Shown piece after piece: positions 17,315 through 24,538 of a stretch of 24,538 bases of DNA. Both the position numbers and the translations under genes were made by a program. The notes below the pieces were generated by a model, which was given only the letters and a program-made list of their open reading frames with translations, ran no database searches and had not been told where the DNA came from. Within the stretch, counting starts at the first letter, position 1, and each line of letters opens with the position of its first letter. The DNA is from a bacterium HR20 (GTDB taxonomy: Bacteria; Bacteroidota; Ignavibacteria; Kapaibacteriales; NICIL-2), in the NCBI GenBank assembly GCA_002898675.1, contig BEHW01000020.1, positions 1 to 24,538 of the forward strand, read 5' to 3'.

Positions 17315-18697
17315 ATGCAACAGCACAGGTACCGCAGCGAGAAAAAGACGTACTCTTCTCCATTCATGGACGGATGCTTGCTTGCATGTGCGTTCCTTGC
17401 ATTCATTGTAGCTGCTGCTCCAGCACGTGGAGTAGGCGATAGCCAAGCAGATTCGCTCCAGCCTCAGCAGATTCTCCTGCAAACGCAGCTCCGGCCCAAA
17501 TCAGAGCGCTTCCACCTAACAATTCAAAACGTTGACATCAAGTACTACCCAGAGGTGAGTCTTATCGTCGAGGCAGTGGACGCAAATGGCGATCCACTCG
17601 ACACCTTGGCTGCCAGTGATGTGGTGGTGTTGGAAAACGGTGTCGAAAAGCAAGTGCTCTCGGTGCGTAAGCTCACCATCAAAGAGCGCGTGCCGGTAGA
17701 TATCGTCGTTGTGCTCGATGTGACGGCAACCATGCAGGTGCATATCAACGCCGTCCGCGATAACATCACACAATTCATCCGAAGCTTGGTTGCGCGCGGG
17801 ATAGACTATCGCCTTGCACTGGTCCTGTTTTCCGATGTTATCGAGAAGGTCTATCCCTTCACCAACGACGTCAACGAATTTGTCTCGTGGGTCTCGCGCG
17901 TGCGAGCATGGGGCGGTTTCGACGAAAAAGAAAACGCACTCGAAGCGCTTCGGCAGGCAACAAAGCTCGAGTTCCGCCCTTCGGCCAATCGGGTTGCGAT
18001 TCTGATAACCGATGCGCCGTATCACCAACGCGGTGAGCATGGCAATGGGCGGACAGATTTGACAACGCAAACAGCGATCGAAATGCTCCAGCGCGCTGAC
18101 CTTCGGACATTCTGCATCGCACCGCTTGTGCTCACGCAATACGACACGATCGCCAGAGCAACCCGCGGGGTGATGTTCGACATCGGACAACCGTTTGCGC
18201 GGATTCTCAACGCGTACTCGACACAGCTGACCAACCTGTTCGCGATCACCTATCGGACCGATCTGCCAGCAATTCCCGATTCGATCAACGTTGCGATCCT
18301 CAACCAGCGGCGGCAAGAGCTTGTACGGAAGACGATCCCTGTCGTCGAGCTTGGGCGGAAACTCATCATCGAGAATCTGCTCTTCGAGACTGCCAGCGCA
18401 CGACTGCCGGAGCATGTCCCCGAACTGGAAGTGCTGGCGCAGTTCATGGTGAACAACCCGCGCGTCGTCATTCGCGTCGAAGGGCATACCGACAATCGCG
18501 GCGCACGATGGTTCAACAAGCAGCTTTCGCAAGCGCGCGCTGAGAGCGTCAAGGAATACTTGGTCAAGAAGAAAGGCATCGCGCCCAACCGCATTCAAAC
18601 GATTGGTTACGGGGATACGCGTCCCATCGCCGATAATGCAACTGAGTTCGGCCGTGCCCTCAATCGTCGGACGGAAGTAGTCATCATTTCGAAATGA
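17315..18697 (+). CDS. von Willebrand A domain + OmpA-like peptidoglycan-binding protein
   Basis: A periplasmic or outer-membrane-associated protein expected to bind the cell wall. From the ATG at 17315 it has 460 residues. A basic N-terminus and the hydrophobic segment GCLLACAFLAFIVAAAPARG form an export signal. A beta segment at about 68-120 (EAVDANGDPLDTL, VVVLENGVEKQVL) is of the type that often precedes such VWA domains. The VWA domain at about 127-310 has the metal site D135-x-T137-x-T139, a variant of DxSxS, and a later ITDAP. The OmpA domain at about 348-460 has EGHTDNRG, with Asp393 and Arg408 (LSQAR) at the diaminopimelate-binding places. Starts at 17258 (GTG), 17291 and 17366 are also possible; 17315 keeps the basic n-region. 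The stop overlaps the next gene by four bases. Confidence 0.8.
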   Translation: MQQHRYRSEKKTYSSPFMDGCLLACAFLAFIVAAAPARGVGDSQADSLQPQQILLQTQLRPKSERFHLTIQNVDIKYYPEVSLIVEAVDANGDPLDTLAASDVVVLENGVEKQVLSVRKLTIKERVPVDIVVVLDVTATMQVHINAVRDNITQFIRSLVARGIDYRLALVLFSDVIEKVYPFTNDVNEFVSWVSRVRAWGGFDEKENALEALRQATKLEFRPSANRVAILITDAPYHQRGEHGNGRTDLTTQTAIEMLQRADLRTFCIAPLVLTQYDTIARATRGVMFDIGQPFARILNAYSTQLTNLFAITYRTDLPAIPDSINVAILNQRRQELVRKTIPVVELGRKLIIENLLFETASARLPEHVPELEVLAQFMVNNPRVVIRVEGHTDNRGARWFNKQLSQARAESVKEYLVKKKGIAPNRIQTIGYGDTRPIADNATEFGRALNRRTEVVIISK

Positions 18698-18987
18698 CGA
18701 TGCAAGACCATGCCGCAGCAGCGACGATTACCGTTCGTGGACGTGTTCAGGGCGTCGGCTACCGCATGTTCGCGCTTCGCACAGCACGTGAACTCGGTTT
18801 GGTGGGTACCGTCCGTAATGAGCCGGATGGACGAACAGTAACCATCGAGGTCGAAGGTGATCGCGCTGCGATCGAGACGTTCGCAGCACGATGTGCTCAA
18901 GGTCCGCCGCGCGCACACGTTGAGGATTGTCGTATCGAGTGGAGAACTCCAACCGGGCAGTATCGCGATTTTCGCATTGAAGTGTAG
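18694..18987 (+). CDS. acyP: acylphosphatase
   Basis: A small cytoplasmic enzyme that hydrolyses acyl phosphates such as carbamoyl and acetyl phosphate. The 97-residue product carries both signatures: VRGRVQGVGYRMF at 14-26 with catalytic Arg24, and GTVRNEPDGRTV at 38-49 with catalytic Asn42. Size and motif spacing are typical. Its ATG overlaps the stop of the OmpA-type gene (ATGA), so it is translationally coupled to an envelope gene. That is an odd placement with no obvious functional reason. Confidence 0.93.
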   Translation: MTMQDHAAAATITVRGRVQGVGYRMFALRTARELGLVGTVRNEPDGRTVTIEVEGDRAAIETFAARCAQGPPRAHVEDCRIEWRTPTGQYRDFRIEV

Positions 18988-19044
18988 TGCACATGTTGCG
19001 TGTGCATCACCAAGTGCGGAATGTTCTCTATCCATCAGATGCTG

Positions 19045-19938
19045 ATGAGCAACGAGGTTCGTTTTCCCCTCGATCGTAACTCGGTCGTTGCGATCACCGG
19101 TGCATCTTCTGGGATTGGCGCAGCGTTGGCGCTCGAACTTGCCCAGCGTGGCGTCTGTCTTGCGCTCTGTGCGCGGCGGGCCGATCGCCTTGCCGAGGTT
19201 GCCCAGCACGCACGTGCGTGTGGTGCACGCGTGTTCGAGCTGCAAGCAGATGTGTCGGATGAAATCCAAGCAGTTGCCTTCATCGAGCGCACGCTCGAAA
19301 CGTTCGGCGGGCGGCTCGATGTGCTCGTGCACAACGCCGGACGAGGGCACTGCGCCGCCGTGGAGGATACACCCACCGAACAGCTCCACTCGATGTTTGC
19401 CGTCAACGTATTCCCGCTCTGGTACTTGGTTCGTCCGGTTTTGCCGGTAATGAAGTCCCAACGCCGTGGGCATATCGTGGCGATTTCGAGCATCGTTGGC
19501 AAGATCGCCTATCCATACAACGCGGCATACGTTGCCGCAAAGCATGCAGTTGTTGGCTTTATTGCTGCGCTGCGGACGGAGCTCGTCGAAACAGGCGTTG
19601 AGGCGACGGTTGTTTGTCCTTCCGGTGTTGAAACTGAGTGGGCAAGCGCAACGGAAGGAAGCCCGATCGGCGAGCTGTTTGCAGAAGGAATTGCTCGCTC
19701 TCGAACGATTGCCAGCGAGCGCGGCATTCCGCGTGCGCCGCTTCAACGGATGAAAAGCGCCGAAGACGTAGCTCGCCATATCGTTGGCGTAATCGAAGCA
19801 CCGCCAGGGCACGATGTGTACACCCACGAAGGCTCCGAGGAACTGGTAGCTCTCGCAATGAAGAGCCGCCGCGACTATGAACGCGCGATGCTCCCGCTCC
19901 TTCTTGGGATGCGCCAAGCCTATGAAGCGCGCCGGTAG
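19045..19938 (+). CDS. short-chain dehydrogenase/reductase
   Basis: An NAD(P)-dependent oxidoreductase of unknown substrate, 297 residues from the ATG at 19045. It shows the classical SDR pattern: TGASSGIG at 18-25, NAG at 97-99, Asn121, Ser149 in ISSIVG and Y162-x-x-x-K166. An Arg-Arg pair (CARRADR) after the second strand favours NADP. The first reading frame start is a GTG at 19000, with further ATGs at 19021 and 19039. None has a good ribosome binding site, and 19045 is chosen because the Rossmann fold begins about 13 residues later. It lies after acyP and its end overlaps the patatin gene by 17 bases, hinting at a lipid-related role, but this is inference. Confidence 0.85.
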   Translation: MSNEVRFPLDRNSVVAITGASSGIGAALALELAQRGVCLALCARRADRLAEVAQHARACGARVFELQADVSDEIQAVAFIERTLETFGGRLDVLVHNAGRGHCAAVEDTPTEQLHSMFAVNVFPLWYLVRPVLPVMKSQRRGHIVAISSIVGKIAYPYNAAYVAAKHAVVGFIAALRTELVETGVEATVVCPSGVETEWASATEGSPIGELFAEGIARSRTIASERGIPRAPLQRMKSAEDVARHIVGVIEAPPGHDVYTHEGSEELVALAMKSRRDYERAMLPLLLGMRQAYEARR

Positions 19939-22501
19939 CATATTTGCTGCGCTTGTGATCGCGACGCTCCGCTGCTCTGCTGGTGGGGAGAGTCAACTGG
20001 GTGCATCATTCGTGCTCGATGCTGAAACGATTCCACGCCCGCGCTGGGTACTCGTTCTGAGCGGAGGTGGTGCGCGCGGTCTTGCGCAGATTGGCGTCCT
20101 CCGCGTGCTCGAGCGCGAGCAGCTCTATCCATCCGCAGTGGTCGGCACAAGTATCGGAGCAATTATCGGAGGGCTTTGGTGTGCTGGCTATCGGGCTGAT
20201 GACATTGATTCACTCCTGCGCTCGCTGGACTGGCAAGACGTGCTCCGTCTTGGGGATGAACGGAGTCGCGGAGATCTTTTCCTCGACCAGAAAGCCGAGT
20301 ACGATCGCACGATCCTTTCGGTACGCATGGAAAACTTCCGTCCCATCGTCCCGGAAGCGGCAAGCAGTGGACAACGACTTGAACGCTTGCTTGCGACGCT
20401 GTTTTGGCGTGCGCCGTGTAATCCAAGCGGGAACTTCGATCGGCTGCGCATTCCGTTCTGTGCTGTAGCAACCGATCTGGTGAGTGGTCAGACTGTCGCC
20501 ATACGATCCGGTGACCTCGCTACTGCGGTACGGGCAAGTAGTACATTCCCGCTCCGCTATACGCCGGTACGGTACGATTCACTCGTGCTCGTTGATGGTG
20601 GGCTCTTGGCGAACATTCCAGTCCACGTTGCTCGTGAGCAATATCACCCGCACGTTGTTGTTGCGGTCAATACGACCTCACCGCTCCTTCCGCCTTCGGC
20701 ACTTGACAAGCCGTGGAATGTTGCCGATCAGGTCGTCACGCTGATGATGGAACGCTTCAACGCGCGCGCAACGCTTGAGGCGGATCTGACGATCAGTCCC
20801 CAGCTGGGTGAGCATAGTACGTTGGATTTTCGCCGCATTGAGTGGCTCATCGCTCAAGGAGAGCAAGCAGGCGAGCACGCGATCGCAGCGCTCCGCGATC
20901 GGCTCGATCAATGGGTGGAGCACCACATGAACGACGAGACGCTTCTTGCGGCACTCCCGCGTCCGATTCGCCCACGCTTGCTGCATGCAGCGTTGCGGTT
21001 TGGCGCAGTCGAAGTACGGCGCGATTCCGCTGGTGTGCAGTGGTTTCCTGTTGAACGTCGCAGGATCGTTGCCGTGCAAGCGCCGGAGCGTTGGCTTGCA
21101 GATTCGCTGCAGCTAGTGGTAGGGCAGAACTATACGCGTTGGCTTGCTGATTCGATCGTGCTCGCCTGGAACCGGCGGTTGCGTGCCCAGGATCTGACGA
21201 TGGCACGGTTGCGACTGTCGTTCGACACTGCAACGCACATTCTCCATGCCGCACTCGACAGTGGCATCGTCGTAGCGCTCGAACTGCTTGGCAATCGGCA
21301 GGCAACGGATTTAGCGATCGAACGCGAACTCCGAATCAGCAAAGGCCAACCGCTCCGCACGCGTCAGTTACTCGACAGCTGGGATGGTCTGCTTGCTACT
21401 GATCTGTTCGCCTACGTCGGCTTGGATACTCGGTACCTCGATAGCACGCGTGATGGGGTTGTCCTCTCTGTGCGCGTACGCGAGCGAGGGTCGCAGGTGC
21501 TCCGCATCGGCAGCCGGATTGATAACGAGCGCAACGCGCAACCAACGGTGGAGATCGCCGACTTGAACGTCCTCTCCAGTGGAGTGCGAGCAACGCTCCG
21601 CATTGGAGGTGGTGCGCGCAATAGCATCGCTGCGCTTCGGCTCGATGCACTCCGAATTCTCGAAAGCTACTGGACTGCGAGTGTGGAAGGCTATTGGGAT
21701 TCACGAAACATCTACCTCTACCGCTTGCGAGAGGATTTGCCTCCATCGCAGTACGAACAGCTCCGGGTTGGTGAGCGTCTCGAACAGCACCTCGGAATTC
21801 GTGCTGCGATCGGGAGCAACGTCGAAACGCTCGGGAAGCTCGCAATCACCACACGGTTCGAGTACCAGCGGAGCTTCCAGCTCGGCGATACGTCGAGGGG
21901 TGAACGGTTGTGGGCTCCACTGCTGGCGTTAGGCTGGAGTACAGTGCTCGACGATGAAGATCGCGCGGACTTCCCGACAGCTGGCAGCTACCTTGCGCTG
22001 CGGCTCGAGCGGACAATTCCCGATGCACCACAGTGGCTTCAGTTCTACAAATTCGAAGCACTGCTCCGCTCGACGCTGGCGCTCCACCGAATCCATGCAT
22101 TCCGATGGTCGGTTCGTTTTGGAATAGCCGATAAAACGCTCCCTCGTGCCGAGTCATTCAACCTCGGCGGCGAGGATCTTTTCTTCGGTATGCGGGAAGA
22201 AGAAGAGCGAGGACGGCAGTTGCTCCTTGGGCAGCTGGAATATCGCGTTCACCTGCCGTGGGAGTTACTCTTCCCAACCTACCTTTCGCTTCGGTACGAC
22301 GTCGGCGCTGTCTGGCAGGAAGTGCAGGCGATCAAGCTCGATAACCTCAAACATGGGGTTGGCATCACTCTTGCGTTCGATACACCAATCGGGCCGGCAC
22401 GGTTTTCGTTGGGGCGAGCGTTCTACTTCCGCGGCTCACCGACACTGACAACCGTCGGTCCCGTGCTTGGATACTTCAGCATTGGGATGCGAATTCAATG
22501 A
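19922..22501 (+). CDS. patatin-like phospholipase with POTRA and outer-membrane barrel
   Basis: Predicted lipid acyl hydrolase attached to an outer-membrane barrel, like PlpD-type (type Vd) proteins. From the ATG at 19922 it has 859 residues. A signal-like N-terminus (MKRAGSIFAALVIATLRCSA) contains Cys18, and no perfect lipobox is seen. The patatin domain covers about 40-330: oxyanion GGGARG at 48-53, nucleophile Ser77 in GTSIG, and Asp225 in DGG, completing the Ser/Asp dyad. A POTRA-like module lies at about 448-521 (VVALELLGNRQATDLAIERE ... RQLLDSWDGLLATDLF). The rest, 525-859, is a BamA/TamA-like barrel with an NLGGEDLFFG block. Its start lies inside the SDR end and its stop overlaps sixA (ATGA). 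Whether the phospholipase faces periplasm or surface cannot be told. Confidence 0.88.
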   Translation: MKRAGSIFAALVIATLRCSAGGESQLGASFVLDAETIPRPRWVLVLSGGGARGLAQIGVLRVLEREQLYPSAVVGTSIGAIIGGLWCAGYRADDIDSLLRSLDWQDVLRLGDERSRGDLFLDQKAEYDRTILSVRMENFRPIVPEAASSGQRLERLLATLFWRAPCNPSGNFDRLRIPFCAVATDLVSGQTVAIRSGDLATAVRASSTFPLRYTPVRYDSLVLVDGGLLANIPVHVAREQYHPHVVVAVNTTSPLLPPSALDKPWNVADQVVTLMMERFNARATLEADLTISPQLGEHSTLDFRRIEWLIAQGEQAGEHAIAALRDRLDQWVEHHMNDETLLAALPRPIRPRLLHAALRFGAVEVRRDSAGVQWFPVERRRIVAVQAPERWLADSLQLVVGQNYTRWLADSIVLAWNRRLRAQDLTMARLRLSFDTATHILHAALDSGIVVALELLGNRQATDLAIERELRISKGQPLRTRQLLDSWDGLLATDLFAYVGLDTRYLDSTRDGVVLSVRVRERGSQVLRIGSRIDNERNAQPTVEIADLNVLSSGVRATLRIGGGARNSIAALRLDALRILESYWTASVEGYWDSRNIYLYRLREDLPPSQYEQLRVGERLEQHLGIRAAIGSNVETLGKLAITTRFEYQRSFQLGDTSRGERLWAPLLALGWSTVLDDEDRADFPTAGSYLALRLERTIPDAPQWLQFYKFEALLRSTLALHRIHAFRWSVRFGIADKTLPRAESFNLGGEDLFFGMREEEERGRQLLLGQLEYRVHLPWELLFPTYLSLRYDVGAVWQEVQAIKLDNLKHGVGITLAFDTPIGPARFSLGRAFYFRGSPTLTTVGPVLGYFSIGMRIQ

Positions 22502-22995
22502 AGCGATTGATTCTCGTTCGACATGCAAAAGCAGAAGCAGCCGAGCTGGTGCCCAAGCCCGATCGAGAGCGCACGTTGACCGAGCGCGGACGCCGCGACG
22601 CCGAGCGTTTGGGTGCATGGCTTGCCGAGCACATTCCCTCTGTTGATGCGATTGTCGCCAGTCCTGCACGCAGGACGCTTGAAACAGCACGCATTGTCGC
22701 AGCAGGATGGAGCACGGCTGCACCACTGATCATCGAAGAACCAACGCTCTACCTGCCAAACCTGGAGGAAATTCGAGCAGTTGTCGAAACGTTGAGTCCG
22801 GAGTGGAACGTGGTTGCACTTGTCGGACACAACCCTTCGATCAGTGATCTGCGCGATGCGCTCGTCGGCTATCCGAGTGAGCCGATGCCGACGTGTGCTG
22901 CAGCGGTGCTCGAGCTGCCGGATTCTTCGTGGCTCGATGCTTTCCGCCGGCGGTGGAAACTTGCACATGCGTGGTCGCCGAAAGAACGCTCGTAG
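22498..22995 (+). CDS. sixA: SixA-type histidine phosphatase
   Basis: A small member of the histidine phosphatase (phosphoglycerate mutase-like) superfamily; SixA of E. coli dephosphorylates a phosphohistidine. The 165-residue product has the catalytic LVRHAKAE motif at 6-13 with Arg8 and His9. It also has LTERGRRDAERLG at 27-39, SPARRTLETA at 55-64 with Arg59, and the second His111 in LVGHNPSI. No other domain is attached. The ATG overlaps the patatin stop by four bases, and it is the last gene of the plus-strand run. Its substrate in this organism is unknown. Confidence 0.88.
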   Translation: MKRLILVRHAKAEAAELVPKPDRERTLTERGRRDAERLGAWLAEHIPSVDAIVASPARRTLETARIVAAGWSTAAPLIIEEPTLYLPNLEEIRAVVETLSPEWNVVALVGHNPSISDLRDALVGYPSEPMPTCAAAVLELPDSSWLDAFRRRWKLAHAWSPKERS

Positions 22996-23005
22996 CGCTC
23001 AGCGT

Positions 23006-23031
23006 GCGCAAAGGAGGGGACGTCGTTGCGC
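23006..23031. repeat. inverted repeat between convergent genes
   Basis: GCGCAA at 23006-23011 pairs with TTGCGC at 23026-23031 around a 14-base loop, in the 108-base gap between the sixA stop and the TPR gene stop. No T-run follows on either strand, so it is only a weak candidate for transcription termination or mRNA 3' end protection. Confidence 0.25.
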
Positions 23032-23103
23032 TCAAGCTGCAGAGGTGCATTGTTGGTGTTTGTCGCTGCATGAGCAGTGGGGCCTGTTCTCTCTGTGCCG
23101 AAG

Positions 23104-24538
23104 CTATCGTTGGTCAGCGGCTGATGCAGCAGCGTTCGGTGCAGCCAGGGCTTGCGTTATGCGGAGGCGAACTCCTTCGGAGACTGGGATTCCGCGCTGC
23201 TGCATACGCTCTGCTTGGCGCTTGGCATCCTGTGGACGTCCCAAATCCAGGTAAAGGAGCAGCAGGTTGTGATTGGCCTGCTGGTCGTCGGGGTCGAGTG
23301 CTAACTGCCGTTCGAGGTAGAAGCGGGCGCTATCGAGCTTTCGCTCTTCGAACATGCAGCGCGCCAGTCGGAAGTAGAGCTCCGGCCAGCGAGGGATCTT
23401 GGCCACTTCTCGTTGGTAGTGCTCGGCAGCGCGGACAAAATCGTTGCGATCCCAGTAGAGGTTGCCGATGTAGTAGTTGATGTACTTCTGGGTGCTGTCC
23501 ATGCGGTAGGCTTCCCAGAGCAAGCGTTCGCCTTCGACTTTGCGCGGGTTGATTTTGTCTAGGTAGTACCGTGCGCCGAGCATCATGCGGGCGTATGCAG
23601 AATGCGGCGATGTCCGCACCGCTTCTTCCCAGAAACGAATTCGATCGCGGAATGATTCTGTCCGCTGCCATGCTATTCCCCCGAAGATGGCAATCGCTAT
23701 CGCCAGTGCAGTCCGCACCTGACGATCGCGGAAACGGATCGCGATCTGTCCGATGAGCCAGAGGATGCCCACCAGCGGCAGGTAGAGCCGATGCTCGTAC
23801 GCTTCTTGGTTGATTTCCCGTGGGACGATGAGCGCTGGCAGCAGAAAGAGCACGTACCAGAGCGCTGCAGCGCTCACTGCGCGCCAAGAGAGTGTACCAC
23901 GCGTCAGCCACAGAGCAGTGCCAACTAGTCCAAGCGTGACGATGCCGGGAAGGAGTGATGTATCTTCCATTCGTGGGAACACCGACAGCTCCACCGGCAC
24001 GATGCTCTTGCCGAGATACTGCACGTAGAGCGGCAGACGTTCGAGAAAAATCCCAAGCAGCATCGCTGGATCGCTCGGCAGTGGCTCGACCGTTGCGCGG
24101 GAGCGGAGCACAGCCCACACAGCGCTCGATGCAACCCACATTCCGACAGGGAGAGCCATGCGGCGGAGCGTGCGCTTCCCTTCCCAGCACACAAGGAGAA
24201 ACGAGCCGATAACCGTTGGCCCAACAATGAGTGCCGTTTCTTTGGTGAACAGTGCACCCAGCAACAGAAGCAGTTGCAGTGCAGCGTTCCACCAAGATGG
24301 ATGCCGCAGCCACTGGAGGAGGACGAGCGCATACAGCAGCGTCGCAATGCCAAGCATCGTATCGTTGCGTCCGGGGATCCACGCCACTGCCTGCACAAGC
24401 GCAGGGTGGAGGGTGTAGAGCATCCCGAGGAGCCACGCGAGCATGTCGCGTTGCAGCAACTGTCGCAGGAGGAGGAACACCAACACAGAGCCAACAAGAT
24501 GAAAGGCGAGATTTGTCAGCCGATATGTGCGGAGCTCA
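23104..24538 (-). CDS. TMTC-like multi-span membrane protein with C-terminal TPR repeats, 5' end outside the window
   Basis: A probable GT-C-fold membrane protein of the TMTC/PMT-like type. The frame is open from the stop at 23104 to the window edge, so the start lies outside. The first residues seen (LRTYRLTNLAFHLVGSVLVF) match the usual R-x-x-N-x-x-x-H opening of helix 2 in this group. LHPALVQAVAWIPGRND follows, equivalent to the HP...EAVAWI-x-GR-x-D loop of TMTC proteins. About nine or ten membrane helices follow, with an EYEHRLYLPL-like segment (QEAYEHRLYLPLVG). About 160 residues of TPR repeats then complete the protein (YINYYIGNLYWDRNDFVRAA, then the PELYFRLARCMFEERKLDSA region). In animals TMTC1-4 are O-mannosyltransferases; in bacteria the function is mostly unknown. 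It converges on sixA across a 108-base gap. Confidence 0.75.
   Translation of the reverse strand, partial: ELRTYRLTNLAFHLVGSVLVFLLLRQLLQRDMLAWLLGMLYTLHPALVQAVAWIPGRNDTMLGIATLLYALVLLQWLRHPSWWNAALQLLLLLGALFTKETALIVGPTVIGSFLLVCWEGKRTLRRMALPVGMWVASSAVWAVLRSRATVEPLPSDPAMLLGIFLERLPLYVQYLGKSIVPVELSVFPRMEDTSLLPGIVTLGLVGTALWLTRGTLSWRAVSAAALWYVLFLLPALIVPREINQEAYEHRLYLPLVGILWLIGQIAIRFRDRQVRTALAIAIAIFGGIAWQRTESFRDRIRFWEEAVRTSPHSAYARMMLGARYYLDKINPRKVEGERLLWEAYRMDSTQKYINYYIGNLYWDRNDFVRAAEHYQREVAKIPRWPELYFRLARCMFEERKLDSARFYLERQLALDPDDQQANHNLLLLYLDLGRPQDAKRQAERMQQRGIPVSEGVRLRITQALAAPNAAASAADQR

Noticed and set aside
17516..18598. 360-codon minus-strand reading frame opposite the VWA-OmpA gene
   Set aside because: It mirrors a well-supported coding region and lacks a plausible start context or any known motif.
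11870..18697. A standard type IX secretion gldKLMN/porKLMN operon
   Set aside because: Only the first product has a comparable layout. No GldK-type sulfatase-like lipoprotein, two-helix GldL or GldN is present, so the name is not assigned.
18607..19941. 444-codon minus-strand reading frame opposite acyP and the SDR gene
   Set aside because: It is antisense to two clearly recognisable genes and its translation is rich in Cys, Arg and His without any family pattern, typical of a shadow frame in GC-rich DNA.
22893..23480. 195-codon plus-strand reading frame between sixA and the TPR gene
   Set aside because: It overlaps the end of sixA and the TPR gene in other frames, and its sequence is Cys/Arg-rich with no fold pattern.

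Overview
This is a densely packed bacterial chromosome segment of fairly high GC, with no tRNA, rRNA, CRISPR array, phage or insertion sequence that I could recognise. Several things point to the Bacteroidota/Chlorobiota (FCB) side of the tree, perhaps an Ignavibacteria/Kapabacteria-like lineage. These are -7 promoter elements of the form TAnnTTYG, a class II (B12-dependent) ribonucleotide reductase, a menaquinone-type prenyltransferase, and a block of envelope genes with a GldM-like layout. The placement is an inference from gene content; no marker gene was compared.

Left part (1-7700), housekeeping genes. On the minus strand a CDP-diacylglycerol synthase gene (cdsA) is followed by a single-domain mannose-1-phosphate guanylyltransferase (manC), and the start of another gene runs off the left edge. 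A cation diffusion facilitator is divergent from cdsA and converges, with overlapping ends, on a minus-strand group serS - clpP - GNAT acetyltransferase. Divergent from serS is a tight plus-strand group pyrE - acpS - menA, which converges on a small two-helix membrane protein with a winged-helix-like tail.

Centre (7900-11780). A large adenosylcobalamin-dependent ribonucleotide reductase (nrdJ) is followed by a small secreted Cys-rich protein that has its own good promoter.

Right-centre (11870-18700), the most unusual part. Four co-directional genes encode an inner-membrane-anchored long periplasmic protein (GldM-like in architecture only), two outer-membrane beta-barrel proteins that resemble each other at their C-termini, and an exported von Willebrand A + OmpA protein expected to bind peptidoglycan. 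Together they could form a complex linking inner membrane, cell wall and outer membrane. I do not recognise it as a named system.

Right part (18694-24538). The OmpA-type gene overlaps an acylphosphatase, followed by a short-chain dehydrogenase, a patatin phospholipase fused to a POTRA/beta-barrel, and a SixA-type histidine phosphatase, joined by short overlaps or a small gap. A convergent minus-strand TMTC-like membrane protein with TPR repeats is cut by the right edge.

No stretch longer than about 200 bases lacks a gene. The longest, 7716-7916, holds one promoter-like element for the minus-strand gene and the nrdJ ribosome binding site, and nothing else I can support.
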